This document shows positions 52,072 through 60,627 of a DNA stretch of 64,000 nt, one piece after another (position 1 is the stretch's first letter; each line of letters starts with the position of its first letter). Made by a program: the position numbers and the translations under genes. The stretch covers positions 227,231-291,230 of the forward strand of contig JAUJOQ010000004.1 in NCBI GenBank assembly GCA_030447725.1, written 5' to 3'. The notes below the pieces were generated by a model. It was not told where the DNA came from and ran no database searches. It saw only the letters and a list, made by a program, of their open reading frames with translations. Source of the DNA: Thermoleophilaceae bacterium (GTDB lineage: Bacteria > Actinomycetota > Thermoleophilia > Solirubrobacterales > Thermoleophilaceae).

Positions 52072-53810
52072 GTGAGCCCGCCCCGGCCGCCACAGCTTCC
52101 GCGCCGCAAGGCACCGGCAACGGCCTTACTCCTCCCAGGCGGCGAAGCGGTCCATCGCGGGTCATCGGCGATGTGATCGTCGACCTCGGTTATGTGGATC
52201 GCGAGCGCGCCGACGCCGCAGTGGAGGAGTCACGCCGGCTTGGCAAGCGCGTGGGGCAGGTGTTGGTCGAAGCCGGCGCGCTCAGCCCCGAGCAGCTTGC
52301 GCACGCGCTGGCCGAGCAATTCGGGCTCGACTACGTCGACCTGAACGTCTATCAGACCGACGTGTCGGCGATGAACCTGGTCTCCCACAAGGCGGCCCGG
52401 AGGTTCGAGGCAGCGCCACTCGGCTTCGACGAATCCGGCGCGCTGGTGGTCGCGATGGCCGACCCGTCCAACATCCTGGCGCTCGACGACCTCAAGCTGA
52501 TGACCGGGCACGAGATCCGCCCTGCAGTCGCGTCCGCCGAAGACGTGGCGAACCTGATCAGCCGCATGACCCGCCTGGAGGACGCGGTCGCGGAGGCGAT
52601 CGGGGACGAAGAGGAAGAGGACGGCCTCGCGCCGGTCACCGACATCCGCGAGACGTCCGCCGACGCGCCGATCATCAAGCTGGTCAACTCGATCATCGCG
52701 CAGGCCGTGGAGCAGGGCGCCTCCGACGTTCACCTCGAGCCCGACGGCCGCGACATGCGCGTCCGCTTCCGTGTCGACGGCGTGCTCGCGGAGACGACCA
52801 CGATCCCGCGCCGGATGGTGGCGGGCGTGGTCTCGCGCATCAAGATAATGGGCGAGCTCGACATCTCCGAGAAGCGCCTGCCCCAGGACGGCCGGGTGGG
52901 GCTCAAGGTGGAGGGGCACGGTGTGGACGTGCGCATAGTGACGATGCCCTCCGTGCTCGGCGAGGGCGTGGTCATGCGCCTGCTCGACAAGGGCAAGGCC
53001 CTGGTCGACCTCGACGCGCTGGGGATGTCCGCCCACGCCCGCGACCGCTTCGAGACAGGCTTTCGCAAGGCGCACGGCGCAGTGCTCGTGACGGGCCCGA
53101 CCGGCTCGGGGAAGAGCACGACCCTCTACAGCGCGCTCAACATGATCAACTCGATCGACAAGAACATCATCACGATCGAGGATCCGGTCGAGTACCAGCT
53201 CCCGGGCGTCAACCAGCTGCAGGTGAACCTGAAGTCCGGCCTGAGCTTCGCGCGCGGCCTGCGCTCGATGCTGCGCGCCGACCCCGACGTGATCATGGTC
53301 GGCGAGATCCGCGACGCGGACACGGCCCGGATCGCCGTGGAGTCCGCCCTCACCGGCCACCTCGTGCTGTCCACGCTGCACACCAACGACGCTCCGTCGG
53401 CCGTCACGCGCCTCACCGAGATGGGCATTGAGCCCTTCCTCACCGCGTCGGCCCTCGACTGCGTGGTGGCCCAGCGCCTGGCGCGCCTCCTGTGTCCCCA
53501 CTGCAAGCGCCCGAACACCTACAGCGCGGCCGCGCTGGCGGCCGCCGGCCTACCCGCCAGCCACGAGGTCGTGGCCTACGAGCCGGTGGGCTGCAGCCGC
53601 TGCAAGGGCACCGGCTACAAGGGCCGCCTAGGTCTGTACGAGGTGATGCCGATCACCGACGAGATCCGCAGCATGGCCATCGAGCGCACCTCTTCGGAGG
53701 AGATCGGGCGCGTTGCCGTCGAGCAGGGCATGACCGTCCTTCGCGAGGACGGCTTCGAGCGGGTCAAGCAGGGCGTCACGTCCATAGCCGAAGTCGCGCG
53801 TGTCACGTAA
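52068..53810 (+). CDS. pilB: type IV pilus assembly ATPase PilB
   Basis: 580 residues. N-terminal T2SSE_N domain (about 30-150: VIGDVIVDLGYVDRERADAAVEE, LGKRVGQVLVEAGAL), then ASDVHLEPDGRDMRVRFRVDGVL, Walker A VTGPTGSGKSTTLYSAL near residue 345, Asp box TIEDPVEYQLPGVNQLQVN, Walker B MLRADPDVIMVGEIRD, His box TGHLVLSTLHTND, and C-terminal zinc site LCPHCKRPN/CSRCKGTGYKGR. Powers pilus extension. ATG overlaps the preceding gene. Confidence 0.95.
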   Translation: MSEPAPAATASAPQGTGNGLTPPRRRSGPSRVIGDVIVDLGYVDRERADAAVEESRRLGKRVGQVLVEAGALSPEQLAHALAEQFGLDYVDLNVYQTDVSAMNLVSHKAARRFEAAPLGFDESGALVVAMADPSNILALDDLKLMTGHEIRPAVASAEDVANLISRMTRLEDAVAEAIGDEEEEDGLAPVTDIRETSADAPIIKLVNSIIAQAVEQGASDVHLEPDGRDMRVRFRVDGVLAETTTIPRRMVAGVVSRIKIMGELDISEKRLPQDGRVGLKVEGHGVDVRIVTMPSVLGEGVVMRLLDKGKALVDLDALGMSAHARDRFETGFRKAHGAVLVTGPTGSGKSTTLYSALNMINSIDKNIITIEDPVEYQLPGVNQLQVNLKSGLSFARGLRSMLRADPDVIMVGEIRDADTARIAVESALTGHLVLSTLHTNDAPSAVTRLTEMGIEPFLTASALDCVVAQRLARLLCPHCKRPNTYSAAALAAAGLPASHEVVAYEPVGCSRCKGTGYKGRLGLYEVMPITDEIRSMAIERTSSEEIGRVAVEQGMTVLREDGFERVKQGVTSIAEVARVT

Positions 53811-53828
53811 CCGCGCGCGCTGCCGATA
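53803..53828 (+). promoter_or_regulatory. sigma-28-like promoter 2 (before pilT)
   Basis: TCACG-N14-GCCGATA at the end of pilB; the same TCA-N16-GCCGATA geometry recurs at 58240 and 62650. The -10 box ends about 9 bases before the pilT ATG. An AGGAG Shine-Dalgarno also overlaps, which weakens the case that this is a start point rather than a chance match. Confidence 0.35.
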
Positions 53829-53837
53829 GGAGAACTC

Positions 53838-54911
53838 ATGGAACTTGACTTCGCAGATGTGCTGATCGAGGTGATGGAGAGGGGGGCCTCGGACCTCCAC
53901 CTGACCGCCGGGTCGCCGCCGATGGTGCGCAAGCGCGGCGTGTTGGGCCCGCTCGACTACCCAACCCTCACGCCCCAGGCGGTCCGCGAGATCGTCTACT
54001 CGATCCTCACCAACGACCAGCGCCAGAAGCTGGAGACCGACTGGCAGATCGATCTGGCCTACTCGATCCCCGGCCGCGCGCGCTTTCGCGTGAACGCCTT
54101 CTTCCAGCGCGCGGCCCTCGGCGCGGCCTTCCGCCTGATCCCCCAGGAGATCCCCGTGCTCGCCGACCTCGGCATGCCGCCCGTGCTGCGCGACTTCGTC
54201 GAGAAGCCACGCGGGTTCGTGCTGGTCACGGGACCCACCGGCTCGGGCAAATCCACGACCCTGGCGGCGATGATCGACCTGATCAACGAGACGCGCGAAG
54301 AGCACATCCTGACGATCGAGGACCCGATCGAGTTCCTCCACAGACACAAGAAGTGCATCGTCAACCAGCGGGAGGTCGGCGCCGACGCCAAGACTTTCGC
54401 AGCGGGCCTGAAGGGTGCGCTGCGCCAGGATCCCGATGTGATCCTCGTGGGCGAGATGCGCGACCTCGACACGATCTCCACGGCCCTCACGGCCGCGGAG
54501 ACCGGCCACCTGGTCTTTGCCACGCTTCACACCCAGGATGCGGCCCAGACGGTCGACCGCATCGTCGACGTCTTCCCACCCTCACAGCAGCAACAGGTAC
54601 GGGTGCAGCTGTCGGTGGCCCTCCAGGGCATCGTGACCCAGCAGCTCCTGCCGACCGCCGACGGCGATGGCCGCACCGTGGCCGCCGAAATCCTGGTACC
54701 GACCCCCGCCGTGCGCAACCTGATACGCGAAGGCAAGACGCACCAGATCTACTCCACGCTGCAGACGGGCGGCAGCCACGGGATGCAGACGATGGACGCA
54801 TCGCTGGCCGACCTAGTGCGCCGGAACCTGATCACCCGTGACCTGGCCGAAGCCCGCTCATCGGCCCCCGACGAGCTGCGGCGCCTGATGGGCACCGTGC
54901 GGGTCGCCTAG
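53838..54911 (+). CDS. pilT: type IV pilus retraction ATPase PilT
   Basis: 357 residues, the usual PilT length. ASDLHLTAGSPPMVRKRG, YSIPGRARFRVNAFFQRAALGAAFRLIP, Walker A VTGPTGSGKSTTLAAMIDLIN near residue 130, Asp box TIEDPIEFLH, Walker B LRQDPDVILVGEMRDLDTI, His box TGHLVFATLHTQDAAQTVDRIVDVFP, and AEILVPTPAVRNLIREGKTHQIYS. Drives pilus retraction and therefore twitching or DNA uptake. AGGAG stands 5 bases before the ATG. Confidence 0.96.
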   Translation: MELDFADVLIEVMERGASDLHLTAGSPPMVRKRGVLGPLDYPTLTPQAVREIVYSILTNDQRQKLETDWQIDLAYSIPGRARFRVNAFFQRAALGAAFRLIPQEIPVLADLGMPPVLRDFVEKPRGFVLVTGPTGSGKSTTLAAMIDLINETREEHILTIEDPIEFLHRHKKCIVNQREVGADAKTFAAGLKGALRQDPDVILVGEMRDLDTISTALTAAETGHLVFATLHTQDAAQTVDRIVDVFPPSQQQQVRVQLSVALQGIVTQQLLPTADGDGRTVAAEILVPTPAVRNLIREGKTHQIYSTLQTGGSHGMQTMDASLADLVRRNLITRDLAEARSSAPDELRRLMGTVRVA

Positions 54912-54913
54912 CC

Positions 54914-56128
54914 GTGGCCACGTTCGCGTTCAAGGCACTGGATCTGGCGGGCACCCCGACACGCGGGGAAGTCGACGCCGAGACCAAGCAGTCCGTGGCC
55001 TCCCAGCTGCGTGCCAGGGGCCTGATCGTCACCGACATCGAGGAGCAGAAGTCCGCCGACGCCGGCGATCTGCTGGCGAACTTCAAGAAGGTCAAGGCGC
55101 CCGAGCTGACGATCGCGACCCGCCAGCTGGCGACGATGATCTCGTCGGGCATGTCGCTCCTGCGCACGCTGTACGTGCTCGAGGAGCAGACCGACAACGA
55201 CAAGCTCAAGGAGGCCTTCGTCGCCGTCCGCCGGGACGTGGAGGCCGGCCTCGCCTTCTCGGATGCCCTCCGGCGCCACCCGAAGATCTTCAACGACCTC
55301 TACGTGGCGATGGTTGCCGCGGGCGAGACCGGCGGCATCCTCGAATCCACTCTGATCCGAGTGGCCGACCAGCTCGAGAAGGACGACTCGCTGCGGCGCC
55401 AGATCAAGGCCGCGATGATCTATCCGGCCATGATCGGCGGCTTCGCGCTGCTGGTGCTGGTGGCTCTCATCACGTTCCTGGTGCCCGTCTTCGAGCAGGT
55501 GTTCAAGGACTTCGGCGGCGAGCTGCCGCTGATCACCAAGTTCACCGTCGGGCTCTCGCACCTGATGATCGACCGCTGGTATCTGCTGATCGGAACCGTC
55601 GCCCTGCTCGTGTTCGCCTTCCGGCGCTGGAAGAGCAGCGACAAAGGCCAGATCCAGTGGGACCGGCTCAAGCTCAAGTTCCCGATGCAGATCGGAGACA
55701 TCGTGCAGAAGGTCGCCCTCGCCCGGTTCTCACGGACGTTCTCCAGCCTCGTGGCCGCCGGCGTGCCGATGCTGGAGGCGATCGACATCACCGGGCGCAC
55801 GTCGGGCAACAAGGTGATCGAGATGGCCATGGACGACGTGGGAGAGTCGGTCAAGAACGGCGGCACCCTTGTCGCCCCCATGATCAAGGTTCCCGAGGCC
55901 TTTCCGGTGCTCGTGACCCAGATGATCGGAGTGGGGGAGGAGACCGGCGCGATCGACACCATGCTCAGCAAGATCGCGGACTTCTACGAGGACCAGGTTG
56001 CTGCCGCCGTGAAGGCGCTCACCTCGATCCTCGAGCCGTTGATGATCATCATCGTGGGCGGCATCGTCGGCTTCATCGTGATCGCGATGTACCTGCCGAT
56101 GTTCAAGGTCTACGACCAGATCAAGTAG
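54914..56128 (+). CDS. pilC: type IV pilus inner membrane platform protein PilC
   Basis: 404 residues with two T2SSF domains: TFAFKALDLAGTPTRGEVDAETK start, LTIATRQLATMISSGMSLLRTLYVLEEQ, DALRRHPKIFNDLYVAMVAAGETGG in the first; ALARFSRTFSSLVAAGVPMLEAIDITG, VTQMIGVGEETGAIDTMLSKIADFYE in the second; three hydrophobic segments including FALLVLVALITFLVPVF and MIIIVGGIVGFIVIAMYLPMF. GTG start two bases after pilT. Confidence 0.95.
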   Translation: MATFAFKALDLAGTPTRGEVDAETKQSVASQLRARGLIVTDIEEQKSADAGDLLANFKKVKAPELTIATRQLATMISSGMSLLRTLYVLEEQTDNDKLKEAFVAVRRDVEAGLAFSDALRRHPKIFNDLYVAMVAAGETGGILESTLIRVADQLEKDDSLRRQIKAAMIYPAMIGGFALLVLVALITFLVPVFEQVFKDFGGELPLITKFTVGLSHLMIDRWYLLIGTVALLVFAFRRWKSSDKGQIQWDRLKLKFPMQIGDIVQKVALARFSRTFSSLVAAGVPMLEAIDITGRTSGNKVIEMAMDDVGESVKNGGTLVAPMIKVPEAFPVLVTQMIGVGEETGAIDTMLSKIADFYEDQVAAAVKALTSILEPLMIIIVGGIVGFIVIAMYLPMFKVYDQIK

Positions 56129-56168
56129 CGCCTCCGCGGCCAAAACCATTTATGGTCTAGTTCTGGGC

Positions 56169-56489
56169 ATGACCTCGGCCGAACTGGTACGCAAGGCCCG
56201 CACGCGTCATGGGCTGAACCAGGCAAGCTTGGCGCGGCGCTGTCGAACGAGCCAGACCCACATCAGCCGCATCGAGCGGGGCGAGGTGTCACCCAGCGTC
56301 GAGACTCTCCAGCGAATCCTGCGGACCTTGGGCGAGAGGCTGGAGCTGGGCGCCGTTCCGGCGCCGCGGGGCAACGAATCGGACGCCGAGGTCCGCGCGG
56401 ACATGGAGCTCTCGCCCGCCGAGCACCTGCTCCAAGCGGCCGAGCTGTCCTTTGCGCTGACGACGATCGCCGGGAGTCCGCAGCGATGA
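56169..56489 (+). CDS. XRE-family helix-turn-helix protein (antitoxin-like)
   Basis: 106 residues; HTH_XRE at about 4-60: LVRKARTRHGLNQASLARRCRTSQTHISRIERGEVSPSVETLQRIL. The C-terminal part (AEHLLQAAELSFALTTIAGS) likely contacts the partner. It overlaps the following nucleotidyltransferase gene by 4 bp, the layout of a toxin-antitoxin or antitoxin-like pair of the AbiEii/MNT type. It interrupts the pilus gene cluster. Confidence 0.78.
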   Translation: MTSAELVRKARTRHGLNQASLARRCRTSQTHISRIERGEVSPSVETLQRILRTLGERLELGAVPAPRGNESDAEVRADMELSPAEHLLQAAELSFALTTIAGSPQR

Positions 56490-57027
56490 GCCGTGGCGAC
56501 GACTCGCACTCACCCGCCGGCCGGCGCTCCGAGCCCCCGATGCGACCGCTCGACCTGCTCGCGGCTCTGCGCCGGCACGACGTCGAGTTCGTCGTCATCG
56601 GCGGCTACTCGCTGGCGGCCCACGGCTACGTGCGCGCGACGAAGGACGTGGACGTCGTACCTGAGCCCAACCGAGCAAACCTCAGCAGGCTCCTGGCTGC
56701 GCTCGATGAACTCGATGCCGAGCCCTTGGCAAGGGGCGACTTCAAGGCGGAAGAGGTGCCCGAGCTCAACCTCCAGAACCTCGAGATGGGGGGAAACTGG
56801 CTGCTGCGGACACGGTACGGGCGTCTGGATGTCATGCAGTACGTCGAAGGCATGAAGAGCTACGGCAGCTGCGGGCCGGAGCGATCACCCGCGAGCTCCC
56901 CGGCTTCGACCGGCCTCCGCTGTTCGCGGGGCTCGACGACCTGATCGCTCTCAAGCAGGCAGCGGGCCGCGATCAAGACCTCGCCGACATCGCCGAGCTC
57001 GAACGCAGGCGACAGGCCAAGGGATGA
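56486..57027 (+). pseudogene. frameshifted nucleotidyltransferase (AbiEii/MNT-like)
   Basis: First frame: DLLAALRRHDVEFVVIGGYSLAAHGYVRATKDVDVVPEPN with the GGxS and DxD motifs of minimal nucleotidyltransferases, to VMQYVEGMKSYG. Then the frame changes: the continuation AGAITRELPGFDRPPLFAGLDDLIALKQAAGRDQDLADIAELERRRQAKG lies in another frame and ends at the TGA at 57025-57027. The track ORF instead runs into SPASSPASTGLRCSRGSTT. One small indel near 56860-56880 is enough. True mutation or sequencing error cannot be told apart. Confidence 0.78.
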
Positions 57028-57036
57028 GACCAGGGG

Positions 57037-57465
57037 CTACTCCTCGACTTCGATCACGCCGATCTTGCGCCGCTCGCCGGTCTCCCCCGGCGTAAAGGTC
57101 ACGGCGTACTTCTCGGGCGGTCCGGCCAGCACGTCGAACCGGGCCGGCCCGTTGGGCACGGCCGGCGCGGTCAGTCCCAACCGCTCGATCTCGACCTGGC
57201 CGGGCTCGTAGGCCGTGACGGTCACCGTGACGGCTCGCCCGGCCGGCACGGTCCTGGTCTCCGGCTGGAGGTCCGCCTCGAAGGCGATCTCGACGGGAGG
57301 GCCCGGGCCGGGGGCAGGCCCGGCCGTCGGAGTGGATCCCTTCCGCGGCGGAGCTTCGGCGGCGGTGTCGGCCTTCTCCTCCTCTGGTGGCCGGGAGACG
57401 GACGCGGCGATCGCGGCCAGGCCTAGCACGATGGCGAACAGCAGGAGTGCGCGACGAAGCTCCAC
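57037..57465 (-). CDS. membrane-anchored protein with cupredoxin-like domain
   Basis: 142 residues, GTG start: MELRRALLLFAIVLGLAAIAASVS is a signal anchor, a Pro/Ala-rich linker follows (about 25-60), and the C-terminal domain VEIAFEADLQPETRTVPAGRAVTVTVTAYEPGQVEIERLGL...PARFDVLAGPPEKYAVTF looks like a beta-sandwich of cupredoxin type, but no copper ligands (His/Cys/Met) are seen. Opposite strand to the pilus genes. Function unknown. Confidence 0.62.
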   Translation of the reverse strand: MELRRALLLFAIVLGLAAIAASVSRPPEEEKADTAAEAPPRKGSTPTAGPAPGPGPPVEIAFEADLQPETRTVPAGRAVTVTVTAYEPGQVEIERLGLTAPAVPNGPARFDVLAGPPEKYAVTFTPGETGERRKIGVIEVEE

Positions 57466-57534
57466 GGACGTGCCCGATCCTAGTCACGCCGGGAGGGCAT
57501 GGACGAATGGACTACTGCGAAATGAACGACTTCC

Positions 57535-57561
57535 TAAAGGTCTGCCGGGAGGGCGTCGATC
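57535..57561 (+). promoter_or_regulatory. sigma-28-like promoter 3 (before the riboswitch and pilA)
   Basis: TAAA-N16-GTCGATC, the same spacing as promoter 1. A start about 7 bases downstream (near 57568) would begin the RNA at GGCAACC, exactly at the 5' edge of the GEMM riboswitch, which supports it. Confidence 0.5.
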
Positions 57562-57564
57562 TAA

Positions 57565-57677
57565 GGGGCAACCAGAGTCACGGTGACAAAGGCAAACCCG
57601 TCGCGAGGCGGGGGCGCAAAGTTCCGGGACTCCATCAGGGACTCAATCCCCCTGGAGGAGTCGGCCGAGCTGCCACC
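57565..57677 (+). ncRNA. GEMM-type (cyclic di-GMP-I) riboswitch
   Basis: The leader of pilA contains CAAAGGCAAACC, then a 6-bp stem CCCGTC/GGCGGG closed by the GNRA tetraloop GCGA, then the junction GGCGCAAAG and a second long stem (GGGACTCC...GGAGGAGTC) with an inner AGGG/CCCT hairpin. This order, AAAGGCAAACC - GNRA hairpin - CGCAAAG - second hairpin, is the GEMM-I signature. A hairpin AGTCGCTCCT...AGGA...GCGACT at 57682-57717 before the AGGAGG of pilA may be the expression platform. Ligand c-di-GMP versus 3',3'-cGAMP not decidable by eye. Confidence 0.88.
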
Positions 57678-57757
57678 TTGGAGTCGCTCCTAGGAAAAGG
57701 CAGGAGCCGCGGCGACTGGCACCAGACCATCCAGTCACTCCAAACAGGAGGTAGCAA

Positions 57758-58162
57758 ATGCTGCGGAAGCTCAGTCAGCGTATCCATTCCGAGGAGAAGG
57801 GCTTCACCCTTATCGAGCTCCTCGTCGTCATCCTGATCATCGGCATCCTGGCCGCGATCGCCCTGCCAGCCTTCCTTGGCCAGCAGACGAAGGGCCAGGA
57901 CGCCTCGGCCAAGTCGGACGCCCGTAACGCGGTCTCCCAGATGGAATCGTGCTACACGGACGCCGAGACGTACATCGGCTGCGCCGCCAAGCTGCCGGCC
58001 GGTTCCAACGTGGTCGTGGCTACCCCCGAGGCAGCCGACTCCTACAAGGTTACCGCCACGTCGAAGTCTGACAACACCTTCTCCATCACGAAGGCGGCCA
58101 ACGGCACCACCAGCCGCACCTGTACGGGTACGGACGGCGGTTGCAACGCCGGTACGTGGTAA
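57758..58162 (+). CDS. pilA: type IV major pilin PilA
   Basis: 134 residues. Leader MLRKLSQRIHSEEKG then FTLIELLVVILIIGILAAIALPAFLGQQ: the prepilin cleavage site is G-F with Glu at mature position 5, followed by the N-terminal assembly helix. Mature part has a cysteine pair near C50 and C59 and another pair CTGTDGGC near the end. AGGAGGT lies 5-6 bases before the ATG. Controlled by the upstream riboswitch and followed by a strong hairpin terminator. Confidence 0.95.
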   Translation: MLRKLSQRIHSEEKGFTLIELLVVILIIGILAAIALPAFLGQQTKGQDASAKSDARNAVSQMESCYTDAETYIGCAAKLPAGSNVVVATPEAADSYKVTATSKSDNTFSITKAANGTTSRTCTGTDGGCNAGTW

Positions 58163-58183
58163 CAAGTCCAACCAGAAGCAGTC

Positions 58184-58211
58184 ACGAGGCGGGCCCGCGG
58201 GCCCGCCTCGT
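58184..58211 (+). terminator. strong hairpin terminator after pilA
   Basis: 28-bp perfect palindrome ACGAGGCGGGCCCGCGGGCCCGCCTCGT, capable of a long GC stem, followed by TCGTTGTGT. It lies 22 bp after the pilA stop and 30-odd bp before the next promoter-like site. The absence of a pure T-run is common in actinobacteria. It would make pilA an independent transcript. Confidence 0.72.
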
Positions 58212-58239
58212 CGTTGTGTATGACCGCGGCGGCGAATCC

Positions 58240-58266
58240 TCACCTTTCGCCCCGTGCTGCCGATAA
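58240..58266 (+). promoter_or_regulatory. sigma-28-like promoter 4 (minor pilin operon)
   Basis: TCACC-N14-GCCGATAA, the best match to the FliA/WhiG -10 box in the window. The -10 box ends 7 bases before GTG 58274, the start I choose for the next gene, so the mRNA would be leaderless. It lies just after the pilA terminator, where a new promoter is needed. Confidence 0.55.
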
Positions 58267-58273
58267 CGTTGAG

Positions 58274-59677
58274 GTGGCCGCCTCTCCGCTCACTCGCACG
58301 CTTCGCGACCAGCGCGGCTTCACCCTGCTCGAGGTCCTGGTCGCGATGCTCATCCTGACCGGAGGCGTGCTCGGCACGGTCGCGCTGATCGACGGCGCGA
58401 ACGCGTCGACGTCCTTCACCAAGGGTCGGGTGGGAGCCACCAACCTCGCACGTGAGCTGACCGAAACCTCGCGGTCGATCGACTACGACACGCTCACCAC
58501 TGCGGCGCTCGCCGGCGAGCTGCAGGCCAGGCCGGGCCTCACCGACTCGGACCCCGCGATGTCCGGCTGGCAGCTCAAGCGCCGGGGGATCACCTACACC
58601 GTCGGGTCGTCGGCGTGCATCTTCGACGATGCCACCGACGAGACGGCCGCCCACGACGCCACCTTCTGCTCGAACTCGGCCACCACTCCGCCGGGGGATA
58701 CCAACCCCGACGACTACCGGCGCGTGAGCTTCGACGTGACCTGGAAGAGCCGGGGCGAGCCCGGGAAGGTTTCCCAGAGCACCCTGATCACCAACCCTTC
58801 CGGCGGCCTCGGGCCGAGCATCCTCGACATCGTCGGCCCCGACATCTGGACCGACGAGACCGCCCAGCCCCCGCCCTACACGGTCTTGAGCACACCTGCC
58901 GCGACCGTGCGCTGGTCCGCGGACGACGGCACCTCGGGCGGCAACGCCACCGGCGGGCCGACCGAGTGGCCGTTCACCTGGCAGCTCGGGACGAAGGGCG
59001 CCTGGTCGTGCCCCAACACACCTGACTGGCTGGTCGACGGCGCCTACGTCCTCACGGCCCAGGCCTTCGACGTCCGCGGCATCCCCGGCGACCTGAAGAC
59101 CAAGACGGTGACTCTCGACCGCTCGGCCCCGGCGCCGCCGTGCGGGCTCAAGGGCGGTCTGAACGGCGCGAAGTTCGAGCTCGAGTGGTCGCGGAACCCC
59201 GAGCGCGACATCAAGGGCTATGAGGTGTACCGGCGCAAGGTGGGCCCCGAGACGGCCGACCCGATCGTATGCAACCGCACCACGAAGACCGAGTGCGTCG
59301 ACCAGAGCCCCCTACCGCTCGGCACGGTGGTGAACTACTACGTCGTCGCCATCGACGGAGGGGGCAGGCGCGGGCAGTCGGCAGACTTCTCCATCCTCCA
59401 AGCCGCGAACGAGGCGCCGCTACCGCCAGGTCAGCTCACCGGGAGCATCGAGGACGGCCAGCCCGTGCTCAGATGGACGGCCGCAACCGACGCCGACGGC
59501 ACGATCGCCTTCTACCGCATCTATCGCGACGGCACCGCGCTCGCGGACCGCTACGGCGCCACCAGCGGACCGCAGCTCTCGTTCACCGACAAAGGTGCGA
59601 CGGGGCACCAGTACTGGGTGACCGCGGTCGACGACAAGTTCGCCGAGTCGCTGCCCGTGGGACCGGTGAGCCCGTGA
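58274..59677 (+). CDS. large minor pilin with fibronectin type III-like domains (PilV-like)
   Basis: 467 residues from GTG 58274: leader MAASPLTRTLRDQRG then FTLLEVLVAMLILTGGVLGTVAL (prepilin site, Glu5). After the pilin part (to about 190) come two Ig/FN3-like domains: PPCGLKGGLNGAKFELEWSRNPERDIKGYEVYRRK and PPGQLTGSIEDGQPVLRWTAATDADGTIAFYRIYRDG. Probably a tip or adhesion subunit. The track start (58214) and ATG 58220 would give a 34-residue leader, longer than usual. Stop overlaps the next gene (GTGA). Confidence 0.82.
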   Translation: MAASPLTRTLRDQRGFTLLEVLVAMLILTGGVLGTVALIDGANASTSFTKGRVGATNLARELTETSRSIDYDTLTTAALAGELQARPGLTDSDPAMSGWQLKRRGITYTVGSSACIFDDATDETAAHDATFCSNSATTPPGDTNPDDYRRVSFDVTWKSRGEPGKVSQSTLITNPSGGLGPSILDIVGPDIWTDETAQPPPYTVLSTPAATVRWSADDGTSGGNATGGPTEWPFTWQLGTKGAWSCPNTPDWLVDGAYVLTAQAFDVRGIPGDLKTKTVTLDRSAPAPPCGLKGGLNGAKFELEWSRNPERDIKGYEVYRRKVGPETADPIVCNRTTKTECVDQSPLPLGTVVNYYVVAIDGGGRRGQSADFSILQAANEAPLPPGQLTGSIEDGQPVLRWTAATDADGTIAFYRIYRDGTALADRYGATSGPQLSFTDKGATGHQYWVTAVDDKFAESLPVGPVSP

Positions 59678-60627
59678 ACCGCGTCCGCGGCCAGGACGGC
59701 TTCACGCTGCCGGAGCTGCTGACGGCGATGACCATATTCCTCTTCATCCTGGGCGCGACGCTGACCACGTTCGACAGCTTCGTGGCGCGCACCGCCACCA
59801 ACACCAAGCTCAACGACGCCGCCGACCAGGCGCGCACCTCGATGGACCGGATCGCGCGCCAGCTGCGCAACCTGGCCAGCCCGACCACCGCCAACGTGAA
59901 GTCCATCGAGCTCGCCGGCGCGTACGACCTCGTGTTCCAGACTGTCGATCCCGCGAAGCGGCGGGTGCGCTACTGCCTTAACTCGAGCGATCCCGCGAAG
60001 TCGACGCTGTGGGCTCAGACTCAGGCCTTCCCCCTCAGCGGCGCCGATCCCGGCCTCCCCTCGACGAGCTCCTGCCCCGGCCCGATCACGACAGGCGGCT
60101 GGAAGGATCAGCGGGTGGCGGCCGCCAACGTGGTGAACCGCTACAACGGCGCCGAACGCAACGTCTTCTACTACTCGGGCCTGTTGGCCGACGGCGACAC
60201 CGCCAAGATCACCGTGATCCGCTCGGAGCTGTTCCTCGACACGGCTCCCGCCAAGGCGCCGGCGGAGATCTCGATCGCCACGGGAGCCTACCTTCGCAAC
60301 CAGAACCAGAAGCCGGTGGTGCCGGACACCAGTGTCGTCAACTCTCCGCTCGGCTCGCGGCGGTTCATCCTGAACGGCTCGGCGGCCTACGACCCCGAGG
60401 GGCGCACGCTCGACTACTTCTGGTACAAGGGCAGCGGCTCCGACCCCGCGAGCCTGCCGAGCTGCGCCGACAGCGCAACCCAGACCGGCGGCGGCTACAC
60501 CTGCATCGGGCGCGGGTTGACGACCGAGTACACCTTCCCGGCCACCGACTCCAGCCCGCAGCCGATCACGCTGAAGGTCGTGGACCCCGGCGGGCTGTCG
60601 GCCACGTTCACGAAGGCGGGTCTGTAA
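59674..60627 (+). CDS. minor pilin PilW-like with PKD-like C-terminal part
   Basis: 317 residues. MNRVRGQDG-FTLPELLTAMTIFLFILGATLTTF is the prepilin leader and N helix (Glu5 retained although Pro at 4). A coiled N-terminal helix DQARTSMDRIARQLRNL follows. The end RRFILNGSAAYDPEGRTLDYFWYKGSG...TLKVVDPGGLSATF looks like a PKD/Ig domain. GTG start overlaps the previous stop; stop overlaps the next start (TAATG). Probably a pilus tip complex subunit. Confidence 0.82.
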   Translation: MNRVRGQDGFTLPELLTAMTIFLFILGATLTTFDSFVARTATNTKLNDAADQARTSMDRIARQLRNLASPTTANVKSIELAGAYDLVFQTVDPAKRRVRYCLNSSDPAKSTLWAQTQAFPLSGADPGLPSTSSCPGPITTGGWKDQRVAAANVVNRYNGAERNVFYYSGLLADGDTAKITVIRSELFLDTAPAKAPAEISIATGAYLRNQNQKPVVPDTSVVNSPLGSRRFILNGSAAYDPEGRTLDYFWYKGSGSDPASLPSCADSATQTGGGYTCIGRGLTTEYTFPATDSSPQPITLKVVDPGGLSATFTKAGL

